This document shows positions 40,312 to 49,619 of a DNA stretch of 56,808 nt, piece after piece. This DNA is from Verrucomicrobiota bacterium (GTDB lineage: Bacteria; Verrucomicrobiota; Verrucomicrobiia; CAIQCK01). The stretch spans positions 1 through 56,808 of the forward strand of contig JACRQF010000026.1 of NCBI GenBank assembly GCA_016222825.1, in the 5' to 3' direction. The position numbers were made by a program, and so were the translations under genes. Each line of letters opens with the position of its first letter. Position 1 is the stretch's first letter. The notes under the pieces are model-generated. The model was not told the DNA's origin and did no database searches. It worked only from the letters and a program-made list of their open reading frames with translations.

Positions 40312-43300
40312 CTAGCCGGCTGGTTTCGGTTGTGCGATTCCCTTCCGCAGTTCCACCAGAATCCGGTGAATGTCCTTCAGTTTTGCGGTCGCTGTTTGGC
40401 CGCTGAGGCGCGGGAACTTACCGCCAAGTTGCACGTAATCGTCGCCGCGACTCAGCATGATCTTGTCACCGCGCGTTTCGATGGTGGTCACGCCGACGTT
40501 ACCGGCAAAGAGTTTCAGCGCCGCCACTTGCAGCAGCAACTCCGCCGCCGCCGGCAGTTTACCGAAACGGTCGCGCAGTTCCTGCCGCAGCGAGCCGATC
40601 TCCTCGACCGACACCGCCTGCGCCAGTTTCCGATACGCCTCAATACGCTGCCGCGCGTCGGAGATGTAGTCGTGCGGCAGGAAACACGGCGCGCGTTTCA
40701 CGCTTTCCACTTCCCCCTTGCCCCTTTCCTCCGCCTCGCCCGCAGTCATCGCCAGGAAGTCCAGACGCGTGCGAACCTCGACGCGCGGTTTCACCTCCTT
40801 GCCCTTCAGGCGGCCGATGCTCTCCTTCAGCAACTGGCAATACAACTCAAAGCCGACCGCCGTGATATGACCACTCTGCTGCCGCCCGAGAATGTTACCC
40901 GCGCCGCGGATCTCCAGGTCGCGCATCGCGATCTTATAGCCGCTGCCGAGCGACGAATATTGCCGGATGGCCGTTATACGCTTGCGGGCCGTGTCAAAGA
41001 GATGCCCGTGCCTCGGCAACATCAGGTAGGCGTAAGCCTGGTGTTTGTAGCGGCCGACGCGCCCGCGGAGTTGGTAAAGGTCCGCAAGGCCGAACCGGTC
41101 GGCGCGGTCAATGATGATCGTGTTCGCGTTCGGGATGTCGAGACCGCTCTCGATGATCGTTGTGCAAAGCAGCACGTCTATCTTGGCGTTGACGAACTTC
41201 TGCATCACCGACTCCAACTCGTCCTCGTGCATCTGGCCGTGGCCAATGCCGATGCGCGCCTCCGGCACCAGCTCGGCGATGCGCAGCGCTACCTTCTCGA
41301 TATCGTGGACGCGATTGTGAAGGAAATAAACTTGACCGTCCCGCGCCAGTTCACGTCGGATGGCGTCGCGGATGACGCGCTCGTCGTAGGCGCAAACCGT
41401 CGTTTGCACCGGCAGCCGATCCGCCGGCGGCGTGTCGAGGCTCGACAGGTCACGCAGGCCCATCAGCGACAGATACAACGTCCGCGGAATCGGCGTCGCC
41501 GTCAGCGTCAGCACATCCACCATCTTGCGCAGCAGCTTGAAGTTTTCCTTGTGTGCCACGCCGAACCGCTGCTCCTCGTCCACGATCACCAGCCCGACGT
41601 CGCGGAACTGCACGTCTCCCGACAGCAGCCGGTGCGTGCCGATCACGATGTCGAGTGAACCTTCGCGCAGCGCCCGCAGGATGCGGTTCTGCTGGCGCGT
41701 CGTGCGAAACCGGCTGAGCATCTCGATCCGCACCGGGTAGTCCGCCATCCGCTCGCAGAAAGTGTTGAAGTGCTGCTGCGCCAGCACCGTCGTCGGCACC
41801 AGCACCGCCACCTGCCGGCCGTCCATCACTGTCTTGAACGCCGCGCGCATCGCCACCTCGGTCTTGCCATAGCCGACATCGCCGCAAAGCAGCCGATCCA
41901 TCGGCTTCGATGCCTCCATGTCGCGTTTGATCTCCGCCGCGCTCGTGAGCTGGTCCGGCGTTTCCTCGTAGATGAAAGCCGCCTCGAACTCCCGCTGCCA
42001 CGCCGTATCCGGCTTGAACGCGTGCCCCGGCAGAGCCGCGCGCGCCGCCTGCAACTCCAGCAGTTCCGCCGCGAGGTCACGCGTGGCTTGTTCCGCTGCG
42101 TCGCGGCTCTTGCGCCACGCCAGCGAACCGAGCCGCGACAACGGCGGAGTTGCCTTGCCCGCGCCGACGTAGCGCGTCACCAGATGCGCCTGTGCCACTG
42201 GCACGTAGAGCCGCGCACCCTCGGCATACTCGACTGCCATCACTTCCTGCCGCGTGCCGCCGATGTCCACTTCCTGCAAGCCGCTGTAGCGTCCGATGCC
42301 GTGCTCGACGTGAACGACGAAGTCGCCTTCCTCCAACTCCGCGATGTCGCTGATGCGCCGCGTTTCGTGCGGCAGCCGTTTCGCCAGCTTGCGCGGCCGC
42401 AGAATGCGGTAGCGGCCGAAGATCTCCGCGTCGCTCACCACCACCAGTCGCGCGTCCGGCCAGATGAATCCCTGCGCCAGCGTGCCGATCTCCAACCGCA
42501 GCGGCACACCGCCGAGGCCGTGCAGTGGCAGGATTTCCTTTAACCGTTGCTGCTCGCCGTCGTTGTTGCAGAAGACGAAGACCTCGTAGCCCTGCTCAGT
42601 CCACATCCGAAGTTGCGCGAAGAACTTCTTCCTCTCCTGCTCCGCCACCCCCGCTTCCGGCATCCCAACGGAGATCGGTCGGTAAGCCTCCAGCGAGTTG
42701 ATCGTCAGTTCCACGCAACCTGTTGTCACCACATCGCTGAGCGCGACGACATGCGGCCAGTTCATCAGCCGCTCGAACGGCAAGTGAAACGGATCATCCT
42801 TCGGCAACTCCGCCGCGTAACGCCGCGCCGCCTCCGCGAGCCGATCCGGCTCGTCGAGAACGACCAGCGTGTCCTCTGGCAGGAAATCCAGCAAGTCGCC
42901 GAGCCACTCGGTGTGTTGCTGCAACAACCCGATCTCGCCCGCTGGTCCAACCACGCACGACTCGGCACGCGCGGCGCTGACCTGTGTCGCTACGTCGAAC
43001 CGCCGCATCGAATCAATCGAATCGCCGAAGAACTCCAGCCGCAGCGGCGTCGGCTCGTCGAGCGGAAACAGATCCAGAATGCCTCCGCGCACCGCGAACT
43101 GCCCTCGCTCCTGCACCTGCGCTTCGCGGGTGTAGCCGAGCCGCACCAGCTTGCCCGCCAGCGAATCCATCGCCATCTCCTGCCCGACGCGAAGCTCCAG
43201 CAGCAGCGTGCGCAGGGCCGCTGGCGAGAACGTCCGCTGCATGAGCGCCTGCGCCGACGCGACGATGATGCGGGCTGGTGTTTTCAGCACCCGCAACCGA

Positions 43301-43596
43301 TCGGCGATGACGTCGGCGCTGGGCAAGCCGGCGGGCGGCAGCGATTCCCACGCGGGATAGAACTGCGGCGACTCGCCGAACGCGATCAGGCTGAGTTCCC
43401 ACGCCTCCTGTGATTTCAAACCATCGGTGATGATGAGCAACGGGCGGGAGAGTGTTCGCGCAAGCAGCGCGGCGAGGAACGGACGCGCCGGCTCCGCCAC
43501 CGGCGCAAGAGACAAAAAAGGCCCTCCGACGATTGCCGCCGCTACCCGGGGGGTCTCAGCGCAACCCAGCGCAACCTCTACCGGACCTTTTTCCAT
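40312..43596 (-). CDS. mfd: Transcription-repair coupling factor
   Basis: A 1094-residue ATPase that removes stalled RNA polymerase and recruits UvrA. The N-terminal part resembles UvrB (VRGGILDLFPLDEPTPLRLEF, in part), then the RNA polymerase interaction domain (GDFVVHVEHGIGRYSGL), then a RecG-like helicase with GDVGYGKTEVA (Walker A), DEEQRFGV (motif II), and QLRGRVGR (motif VI). A TRCF domain ends the protein. ATG 43596 is chosen; the preceding GTG at 43599 is also in frame. It is the first gene of a probable mfd/surA-like/pdxA unit. Confidence 0.96.
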   Translation of the reverse strand: MEKGPVEVALGCAETPRVAAAIVGGPFLSLAPVAEPARPFLAALLARTLSRPLLIITDGLKSQEAWELSLIAFGESPQFYPAWESLPPAGLPSADVIADRLRVLKTPARIIVASAQALMQRTFSPAALRTLLLELRVGQEMAMDSLAGKLVRLGYTREAQVQERGQFAVRGGILDLFPLDEPTPLRLEFFGDSIDSMRRFDVATQVSAARAESCVVGPAGEIGLLQQHTEWLGDLLDFLPEDTLVVLDEPDRLAEAARRYAAELPKDDPFHLPFERLMNWPHVVALSDVVTTGCVELTINSLEAYRPISVGMPEAGVAEQERKKFFAQLRMWTEQGYEVFVFCNNDGEQQRLKEILPLHGLGGVPLRLEIGTLAQGFIWPDARLVVVSDAEIFGRYRILRPRKLAKRLPHETRRISDIAELEEGDFVVHVEHGIGRYSGLQEVDIGGTRQEVMAVEYAEGARLYVPVAQAHLVTRYVGAGKATPPLSRLGSLAWRKSRDAAEQATRDLAAELLELQAARAALPGHAFKPDTAWQREFEAAFIYEETPDQLTSAAEIKRDMEASKPMDRLLCGDVGYGKTEVAMRAAFKTVMDGRQVAVLVPTTVLAQQHFNTFCERMADYPVRIEMLSRFRTTRQQNRILRALREGSLDIVIGTHRLLSGDVQFRDVGLVIVDEEQRFGVAHKENFKLLRKMVDVLTLTATPIPRTLYLSLMGLRDLSSLDTPPADRLPVQTTVCAYDERVIRDAIRRELARDGQVYFLHNRVHDIEKVALRIAELVPEARIGIGHGQMHEDELESVMQKFVNAKIDVLLCTTIIESGLDIPNANTIIIDRADRFGLADLYQLRGRVGRYKHQAYAYLMLPRHGHLFDTARKRITAIRQYSSLGSGYKIAMRDLEIRGAGNILGRQQSGHITAVGFELYCQLLKESIGRLKGKEVKPRVEVRTRLDFLAMTAGEAEERGKGEVESVKRAPCFLPHDYISDARQRIEAYRKLAQAVSVEEIGSLRQELRDRFGKLPAAAELLLQVAALKLFAGNVGVTTIETRGDKIMLSRGDDYVQLGGKFPRLSGQTATAKLKDIHRILVELRKGIAQPKPAG

Positions 43597-43774
43597 CACG
43601 GATTTCGGATTGCGAACCGAACCTGCGTCCGCGCTCCGTTGTTACACCTTCAACAAATTCAGGCCGCCTGCAAGCTCCAACTGATGGCAACCGATCAGGT
43701 TGTGGTGGGGCGATGATGTCGAACCTCCTCTGCTAATCACGGTTCGGTTCAAAAGGCGGTCCTGATTTCAACCT

Positions 43775-44074
43775 TCAGAGTCCGGCCAGCTCACGGTGCA
43801 GACGGCGGATTTCATCCAGCAGGGAATAGATGATCCGGATGCCGGCGAGGTTGATGTCGAACTCGGCGCGCAAGCGTTCAATCTCGCGAATCGTGCGGAT
43901 GGCCCGCTCGTCGAAGGCCATCACGCCGAACGGCGGCAGCAGGATCGGCTGGATGAAGCCTTGCCGGCAGTAGATCAGGATGGAACGACGCGACGCGCCG
44001 GTCAGGTCGGTGATCACTTCCAGACTGTAAAGCGTGTCGGGCCGCGGTTCATACCATGTTAATTCGCCGTTCAT
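43775..44074 (-). CDS. CbpM-like chaperone modulator (MerR-type fold)
   Basis: A 99-residue protein with a MerR-like winged helix region (YSLEVITDLTGASRRSILIYC, in part) and a helical tail with IRTIREIERLRAEFDINLAGI. CbpM inhibits CbpA-type DnaJ proteins, and this gene follows a CbpA-like gene, with its start overlapping that stop. Two tandem ATGs exist; ATG 44074 is preferred because AGGAGG lies 5 bases before it, while the first ATG (44077) would be only 2 bases away. Orphan MerR-type regulation cannot be excluded, but the genomic context favours CbpM. Confidence 0.8.
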   Translation of the reverse strand: MNGELTWYEPRPDTLYSLEVITDLTGASRRSILIYCRQGFIQPILLPPFGVMAFDERAIRTIREIERLRAEFDINLAGIRIIYSLLDEIRRLHRELAGL

Positions 44075-45069
44075 CATGTCCTCCTGGGGTTGAATCCGGA
44101 TTCCCTGGCGAGTTCCTCCCAGAGTTTCTGCTCGCGCGCCGTGGCGCGTTCGGGCACTTGCACCGAGACGACTACATACATGTCGCCGCGTCCGCCGTCT
44201 TGGTGAGGCAGGCCCTTGCCCGCCAGCCGCAACTGCCGGCCCGCGGGCGTGCCGGGCGCGATCCGCAACGACACCGCGCCGTCCAGTGTCGGCACCGTGA
44301 CGTGCGCGCCGAGCACCGCTTCCCACGGCGCCAGCGGCAGGTCGTAGTAAACGTCGGCGTTGCGAACGCGGAAATCGGGGTGATTGGCGAACTTGACGCG
44401 CAGATAGAGGTCGCCGGCCGCGCCGTCGCCGAGTCCTTCTTGGCCGCGTCCGGCCAAACGGATGAGTTGCCCCTCGCGCACGCCGGGGGGAATCCGCACG
44501 CGACAGGTCTGCGTCTCGGCGCGGCCGGTGCGCGGGTCGGCGCGTTGCACGGTGACATCGCGCGTCGAGCCGTGCAGGGCTTCCTCCAGCGTAACGAGGA
44601 TGTCGCCCTCGATGTCGGCGCCGCGCTGCGTTTCGACGCGGGCAGCTTGCGGTCCGAAGCCGAAGTCGAACCCGTCGAATCCCGAAAATCCGCCTCGGCC
44701 GTGACCGCCGCCGAAAAACTGCTCGAAGAAATCGCTGAAGCCGGTGCCGTCGAAGTGGAACTCGAACCCGCCGCCCGGTCCGCCCGCGCCGCGCGGGACG
44801 CGGAACTCCTCCCAGCCGGGCGGGATGCCGCCGTGTTGCTGCCAGCCGGCGCCGAGTTGGTCATACTTGCGGCGTTTTTCGGGATCGCCGAGGACTTCGT
44901 AGGCTTCGTTGATCTCCTTGAACTTCTCCTCGGCGCGCTTCTTGTTGCCGGTGGCCTTGTCGGGATGATACTGCACGGCGAGCTTGCGGAACGCGCGCTT
45001 GATCTGCTCCGGCGACGCGTCCTTCGGCACGCCCAGCGTCTGGTAGTAATCTTTGAACTCAACCGGCAT
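44074..45069 (-). CDS. DnaJ-family co-chaperone, CbpA type
   Basis: A 331-residue type II DnaJ protein. The J domain (residues 5-72) has the HPD motif in VQYHPDKATG, followed by a Gly/Phe-rich region (FGGGHGRGGFSGFDGFDFGFG, in part) and the two C-terminal substrate domains (GDILVTLEEALHGSTRDV, RVRIPPGVREGQLIRLAGRG). The Cys-rich zinc finger is absent, as in CbpA. It stimulates DnaK ATPase. The start ATG 45069 has GAGGTGA 7 bases upstream. The CbpM-like modulator follows with overlap. Confidence 0.92.
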   Translation of the reverse strand: MPVEFKDYYQTLGVPKDASPEQIKRAFRKLAVQYHPDKATGNKKRAEEKFKEINEAYEVLGDPEKRRKYDQLGAGWQQHGGIPPGWEEFRVPRGAGGPGGGFEFHFDGTGFSDFFEQFFGGGHGRGGFSGFDGFDFGFGPQAARVETQRGADIEGDILVTLEEALHGSTRDVTVQRADPRTGRAETQTCRVRIPPGVREGQLIRLAGRGQEGLGDGAAGDLYLRVKFANHPDFRVRNADVYYDLPLAPWEAVLGAHVTVPTLDGAVSLRIAPGTPAGRQLRLAGKGLPHQDGGRGDMYVVVSVQVPERATAREQKLWEELARESGFNPRRT

Positions 45070-45157
45070 TGGTCTTCACCTCGTCAGCCAATTCCCGCCA
45101 CAACAGGTCCGGGCCGGCGACCATCAGCAGCTTGTTCTTCAACGCGCGGTCCGCCAT
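45059..45157 (-). CDS. Possible 32-residue small protein between protease and CbpA-like genes
   Basis: A frame of 32 codons (MADRALKNKLLMVAGPDLLW...) starts at ATG 45157 with a strong AGGAGG 9 bases before it. It overlaps the end of the membrane protease gene by 19 bases and the start of the CbpA-like gene by 11. Its last codons carry the ribosome-binding site of the CbpA-like gene, so it could be a coupling leader peptide. It has no known relatives that I recognise. The case rests on the ribosome site and packing alone. Confidence 0.4.
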   Translation of the reverse strand: MADRALKNKLLMVAGPDLLWRELADEVKTNAG

Positions 45158-46257
45158 GACGGCACGCCTCCTTTCGGCAGCACGGAATGAACCATCATCA
45201 TCTCGCCGATGTTCTCCGGCGTGACCAGACCGATGACCCTGCCTCCTCCGTCCACGGCGGCCAGCGCGGGGCATTCGCACTCCTGCATCCGGCGGAACGC
45301 CTCGTCGAACGGGGCGTCCGCGACCACGCTGGGAACGCGCCGGTGCATCACCTCGGTCACCGGCTGGGTTGGGCCGTTGCGCCGGAAGGCGGCGATCATG
45401 TCATCGCGCGTGAGGATGCCGGCCAGTTGGCCGCGTCCGTCGAGCACGGGGAACTCGTGTTGCGAGGTGCGTAGCAGCGCCTCGACCGCGTCGGCCAGCG
45501 TTGCGCGGTCATCGAGCGTCACGAAGTTGGTGACCATCGCGTCGGCCACACTCAGGTTGTGGGCGATCTCCTTGATCTCTGCTACCGCGGCCTCCTGCGT
45601 CGCGCCGAGATAGATGAACAGCGCGATAAACAGCAGCATCGGGTTGCCGAACAAGCCCGCAAGACCGAACAGGAACGCCATGCCCTGGCCGACGCGCGCG
45701 GCAATCTGCGTGGCCCGCGCGTGACGCATGAAGACCGCCAGCACCGCCCGCAACACCCGTCCACCGTCCATCGGGAACGCCGGCAAGAGGTTGAACAGCA
45801 CCATCCACACGTTGACCGTAGCCAGCTTCGCCAAGCCGCTGATGCGCGGATCGTCCAACTGGCGCAGGTGCTCCGCCTGCATGGGATCCACCAGCCGCCC
45901 CAGCGCCGCGAACAACCCCAGCGCGATCAACACGTTCACCGCCGGCCCGGCCAGCGCGACGACGATCTCCTGCAGCGGATGCTCTGGAATCCGTTGCAGC
46001 CGCGCCACGCCGCCGATGGGCAGCAGCGTGATGTCTGGCGTGCGAATCCCAAACGCCCGCGCCGCCAGCGCGTGGCCGAGTTCATGCAACAGCACGCAGC
46101 CGAAGATCGCCACGATCAGCCCCACGCCGGACAGGGCCGCGTCCGCGCCGCCTTGCCAGTAATACGCCAGCCCCAACCACGCCAGCAGCAGCAGGAACGT
46201 GACGTGGATGCGCAGTTCCGTGCCGGCGATTTTCCCGATCTTGATGGACCAACTCAT
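45139..46257 (-). CDS. Site-2-type membrane metalloprotease with CBS domains
   Basis: A 372-residue inner-membrane protein. The M50 core has HELGH in VLLHELGHALAARAFG and the second metal motif LPAFPMDGGRVLR; about six hydrophobic segments surround them. Two CBS domains (about residues 240-355: VADAMVTNFVTLDD, VTEVMHRRVPSVV) form a cytosolic adenosine-nucleotide sensor. Such proteases cut transmembrane proteins, and CBS-containing ones are typified by SpoIVFB relatives and Archaea-like S2P. It lies 15 bases after htrA. The substrate might be a membrane stress sensor; this is an inference. Confidence 0.9.
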   Translation of the reverse strand: MSWSIKIGKIAGTELRIHVTFLLLLAWLGLAYYWQGGADAALSGVGLIVAIFGCVLLHELGHALAARAFGIRTPDITLLPIGGVARLQRIPEHPLQEIVVALAGPAVNVLIALGLFAALGRLVDPMQAEHLRQLDDPRISGLAKLATVNVWMVLFNLLPAFPMDGGRVLRAVLAVFMRHARATQIAARVGQGMAFLFGLAGLFGNPMLLFIALFIYLGATQEAAVAEIKEIAHNLSVADAMVTNFVTLDDRATLADAVEALLRTSQHEFPVLDGRGQLAGILTRDDMIAAFRRNGPTQPVTEVMHRRVPSVVADAPFDEAFRRMQECECPALAAVDGGGRVIGLVTPENIGEMMMVHSVLPKGGVPSWRTAR

Positions 46258-46272
46258 GATGTGTTTCCTTTC

Positions 46273-47712
46273 TCATCTCACCCGCAACACAACGAACAGG
46301 CTCGCGTCCTTGCGTTTGATCAGCAGCAAGGCGCTGTCCTTGGATTTCGCCAGCGCCTCGCGCAATTGCTCCACCGTCTCCACCGGCTGGCGGTTGGCCT
46401 CGATGATCAGGTCGATCCGTTGCAGGTTAGCCGCGCCGGCGGGACTGTCCGGCTCGACGTCCGAAATGAGCACGCCCTTTTGCTGCTTGAGGCCAAATTC
46501 CTCGGCCAGTTCCGGCGTCAGCGGTTGCACGGTCAGCCCGAATCGTTCGAGGCTGCTGCCGCCGCGCCCGGCGGAGGCCATCGTTTCGGGCGTGAGCTTG
46601 CCGATGGTCACGGTGAACGTCCGCTCTTTGCCGTCGCGCAGGACGGTCAGTTCGGCTTTTGTGCCTGGCATGGTGGCGGCGACGGCATTGCGCAGCTCGC
46701 GCGTGTCGGCCACCGGCTTGCCCTGATACTTGATGATGACGTCGCCCGGCTTAAGGTCAGCTCTCTCGGCCGGCGAGTCCTTGTTTACCTGGGCGACGAG
46801 CGCGCCTTTGGTGTCGGACAGTTTGAACTGGTCCGCCAATTCGCCGGAAACATCCTGGATGATCACACCAAGGAAACCGCGCGTGACCGAGCCGCCCTTG
46901 AGCAGCGTCGGCATCATGCTCTTGGCCATGTTGATCGGGATGGCGAAGCCGACGCCGGCGAACTGGCCGATGCGGGTGGCGATGGCGGTGTTGATGCCGA
47001 TGACTTCGCCGCGCATGTTCACCAGCGGGCCGCCGGAGTTGCCGGGGTTGATGGCGGCGTCGGTTTGGATGAAGTCCTCGTAATCGGCAATGCCGACGTT
47101 GGCGCGGCCGACCGCGCTGATGATGCCGGCGGTGACGGTTTGCGCGAGGCCGAAGGGCGCGCCGATGGCCAGCACCCAGTCGCCGACTTCCAGCGTGTCG
47201 CTGTCGCCGAGCGCGGCCACTGGCAGGTCGCCCGGCGCACGCCCTTTGATCTTGATGATGGCGACGTCGGATTTCTCGTCCGTGCCGACGATCTCGGCGT
47301 CGAACTGGCGCTTGTCGGCCAGTTGCACCCGGATCTTGTTCACGTCGCGCACGACGTGGAAGTTGGTGAGGATGTGGCCATCCTTGTCCACGATCATGCC
47401 GGAGCCTTCGCCGTGTTGCGGGACGCTGTATTCGCGCTTGCGTGGCTCACCGTGCTTGCGCGGCTTGTCAGGCCATTCCTCCCCGAAGAACCGTTCGAAA
47501 AAGTCGTCGCCGAACGGGAATCCCCAGTCCCAACTGCGGAACTTCACCGTCTTTTCCGAAAAGACGCTGACGACGACGGGTTTGACATGCGCCGCAACAG
47601 CCCCAAACGCCTTGCTCAACTCGCGCGCTGGCGCGGTCACGGATTCGTCCAGCGCGGCGTTCGCGTTGGTGACCAGCAGAAGTGACAGAAAAAATGCGGT
47701 TGTCCTTTTCAT
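46273..47712 (-). CDS. Periplasmic HtrA/DegP-type serine protease
   Basis: A 479-residue exported protease-chaperone. The signal peptide (MKRTTAFFLSLLLVTNANA) is followed by the trypsin-like domain with catalytic H119 (NFHVV), D149 (EKSDVAI) and S226 (NPGNSGGP). Two PDZ domains follow (about residues 270-365 and 385-475). The start ATG 47712 has GAGG 5-8 bases before it and overlaps the preceding stop by one base (TAATG). It degrades or refolds damaged envelope proteins and sits in a chaperone/protease operon. Confidence 0.94.
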   Translation of the reverse strand: MKRTTAFFLSLLLVTNANAALDESVTAPARELSKAFGAVAAHVKPVVVSVFSEKTVKFRSWDWGFPFGDDFFERFFGEEWPDKPRKHGEPRKREYSVPQHGEGSGMIVDKDGHILTNFHVVRDVNKIRVQLADKRQFDAEIVGTDEKSDVAIIKIKGRAPGDLPVAALGDSDTLEVGDWVLAIGAPFGLAQTVTAGIISAVGRANVGIADYEDFIQTDAAINPGNSGGPLVNMRGEVIGINTAIATRIGQFAGVGFAIPINMAKSMMPTLLKGGSVTRGFLGVIIQDVSGELADQFKLSDTKGALVAQVNKDSPAERADLKPGDVIIKYQGKPVADTRELRNAVAATMPGTKAELTVLRDGKERTFTVTIGKLTPETMASAGRGGSSLERFGLTVQPLTPELAEEFGLKQQKGVLISDVEPDSPAGAANLQRIDLIIEANRQPVETVEQLREALAKSKDSALLLIKRKDASLFVVLRVR

Positions 47713-48350
47713 TATGCCTCCTCTCCGCTGACGCGGAAATGCAGGGTCAGGTAAAAGTTGTAGATGCCAAATTGTGACAGTGGCAGGCGCGCCACGTGGC
47801 CGCCGCGGATGCCGGCAGGATACTCGATGTCCACCGGCTGCTCCGCCGTCAACGCGCCGTCGCCGGCGCAGCGCCAGCATTCGTAGCCGGCAACATGGCC
47901 GCGCCCGCGACAGGTCGCGCACGGCGCGCGCGCCGGGATCTCGACGCGCACCCGGCCGCCTGCGCGGGCTTCCTGCGGGCTGAGAATCACTTCGAGCGTC
48001 AGACTCTCCAGCGTCTCGGCTTTTGGCCGGCTGATTCCCGCGAAGTTGCTCCACAGCCGGTCGAACAATTCATCGAACGACGGATGAAACTGTTCGAACC
48101 CGAACAGCGAGATGTCGCGGAAGCTCGTGGCCGGCACGATTTCTGGCTCGCGTAGCCGCCGGTCGTAGGCACGGCGGCGTCCGGGATCGCTGAGCGTGGC
48201 ATACGCCTCCTGCGCCTCGATGAACGGGCCGCTGTTAAGCCCGGACTTGTCTGGATGCAGTTGTTGCGCCCGCTGGCGGAACGCGGCTTTGATTTCCCGC
48301 TGGCTCGCGTCCGAGCCGACGCCAAGGACCAGATAGTAATTCCGCTCCAT
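47712..48350 (-). CDS. DnaJ-like protein with reduced zinc-finger
   Basis: A 212-residue protein. The N-terminal J domain (residues 3-66) has HPD in QQLHPDKSG. The C-terminal part has ATCRGRGHVAGYECWRC (two CxxC pairs, CATC and CWRC, forming one zinc site) where a full DnaJ has two. The substrate domain is shortened to about 80 residues. It may be a specialised co-chaperone of DnaK. It is co-transcribed with htrA (TAATG overlap) and is distinct from the CbpA-like gene in the same operon. The name dnaJ is avoided because the domain set is incomplete. Confidence 0.85.
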   Translation of the reverse strand: MERNYYLVLGVGSDASQREIKAAFRQRAQQLHPDKSGLNSGPFIEAQEAYATLSDPGRRRAYDRRLREPEIVPATSFRDISLFGFEQFHPSFDELFDRLWSNFAGISRPKAETLESLTLEVILSPQEARAGGRVRVEIPARAPCATCRGRGHVAGYECWRCAGDGALTAEQPVDIEYPAGIRGGHVARLPLSQFGIYNFYLTLHFRVSGEEA

Positions 48351-48365
48351 GACTGCCCCCTGTTC

Positions 48366-49094
48366 TCACGCCGCTTTCCTTTCCGCGGCCTGGGGTTCGC
48401 CGGATTCCAAGCTGCCGACCAGACTGTCCGCCTCCGCCAGCACGCGCTCGATCTGTCTGCGCGTGTCCTCGGCCTCGGCGCGAACCGCCGCCGTGGCGTT
48501 GGCCAAGGCGTTCTTCACCGCGTCAAGACCCGCGTCGTGAACATGATCGCTGCCGAGCGTCTGCCGCACCGTCCGCAACAGATCGGCTGCTTCCTCCAGC
48601 CGGCGTTCGGCCGCGCCAAACTCCTTCTTGTGCGCCAGCGCGACGGCCCGGACGACCTTGGCCTTCACGAACAACATCGTCACGCGCGCCTCCAGCCGAT
48701 GCACGCGCAACGCAACCACTTGCTCGGCGTTGCGGGCCGCGGCAAGCGCGGTGTTCCTGGCCGCGGACGCCCCGGCCTCCAGGCGCTGTTCGAGCATGGC
48801 GAGTTCCTGGAGAGCACGCTCGGTCTGCCTCTCCAATCCTTCCACCGCCTCATCCTTCAATTCGCGCAAGCGCCGGGCCGTGCGGCGCAAAGTTCCCCGA
48901 CTCTCCTCGTAGGCCACAGCGATGGCCTCCGCGAGGGCCTCGGTGACTTCGCTTTGTTTGGCGCGCAACACCTCAAGCTCCCCCTCGATGGCGCGGCGCG
49001 CGCTTTCAACATCACGCTGGCCGCCGGCGCGCCAGTAAGCCACACCCGCCAGCGCGAGACTGACAACTGCAATGATCAATGCTGCGATTTCCAT
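48366..49094 (-). CDS. Membrane-anchored coiled-coil protein of unknown function
   Basis: A 242-residue protein that I do not recognise. One transmembrane helix (residues 3-22) is followed by Arg/Glu/Ala-rich helix to about residue 220, predicted as coiled coil (RRLRELKDEAVEGLERQTER and similar). It looks like a spacer or scaffold in the cytosol or periplasm. It is the first gene of the protein-quality-control operon, 15 bases before the DnaJ-like gene. The start ATG 49094 has GGAG about 10 bases upstream. No catalytic motif is visible. Confidence 0.72.
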   Translation of the reverse strand: MEIAALIIAVVSLALAGVAYWRAGGQRDVESARRAIEGELEVLRAKQSEVTEALAEAIAVAYEESRGTLRRTARRLRELKDEAVEGLERQTERALQELAMLEQRLEAGASAARNTALAAARNAEQVVALRVHRLEARVTMLFVKAKVVRAVALAHKKEFGAAERRLEEAADLLRTVRQTLGSDHVHDAGLDAVKNALANATAAVRAEAEDTRRQIERVLAEADSLVGSLESGEPQAAERKAA

Positions 49095-49619
49095 GGCTCA
49101 GTTCTCCCTTCTGTTGGTTTGTCTTCCTCAACCCTCAACCCGGACCGCGTCACGTGAACCACGCTCTCGCGATAACCTGCGCCACTTCCGCCGGCAGTTC
49201 AGCCGTCCTCCCCCTGAACGCTCCATCAACACGCTCTGGCGCATGGTAGATCGCCTTTCTAGCGGCTTCCGCGTTACGCCTGTCCGCTCGTGACGGCACC
49301 TTCTTTCGAGGTGGCGCTCACGTCTTCCGGTATTTAGCAGAGCCAATGCCCGCGCGAACGACGCTGTTGAAAAGTCCGAGGCGCGCGCAACTTGCCAACC
49401 CGCGCGGTTCAGCCGGGTGTGTCATCTTTTTTCAGCCCCCTGTGACAGCCCCGAAGTCGCTGGGACAACTGGACACAAGCCCGCTCGAAAACAGGTTCGG
49501 GGGAAATCGGACAATCCACCACAGACGCCGTCGCAAGGCGGTCCTACGCATGGTCTGCCGACGCTTTGTCCAGCGCCGGGTTGTGAACCGCAGAACTATT
49601 CTGAGTCGCAATTACGGCA
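49095..49619. other. 525-base intergenic region with no recognised gene
   Basis: It lies between the quality-control operon, which starts at 49094 and runs leftward, and the mdh stop at 49620. It must hold the operon promoter. I found no CIRCE element, consensus sigma-32 site, tRNA or convincing small gene. Short open frames here are Arg/Pro-rich and have no ribosome site. Confidence 0.6.

Noticed and set aside
43600..43774. Search for a gene or RNA in the 175-base gap between mfd and the CbpM-like gene
   Set aside because: No frame, hairpin or regulatory motif stands out; it probably holds the mfd promoter.
49128..49346. A 72-codon Arg-rich frame in the gap before the quality-control operon
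   Set aside because: No ribosome site, biased composition, and not supported by any motif.
49366..49400. A GAAAAGTCCGAGG stretch recalling RNase P RNA
   Set aside because: Only a few bases match; the other conserved regions of RNase P RNA are not found within the following 350 bases.
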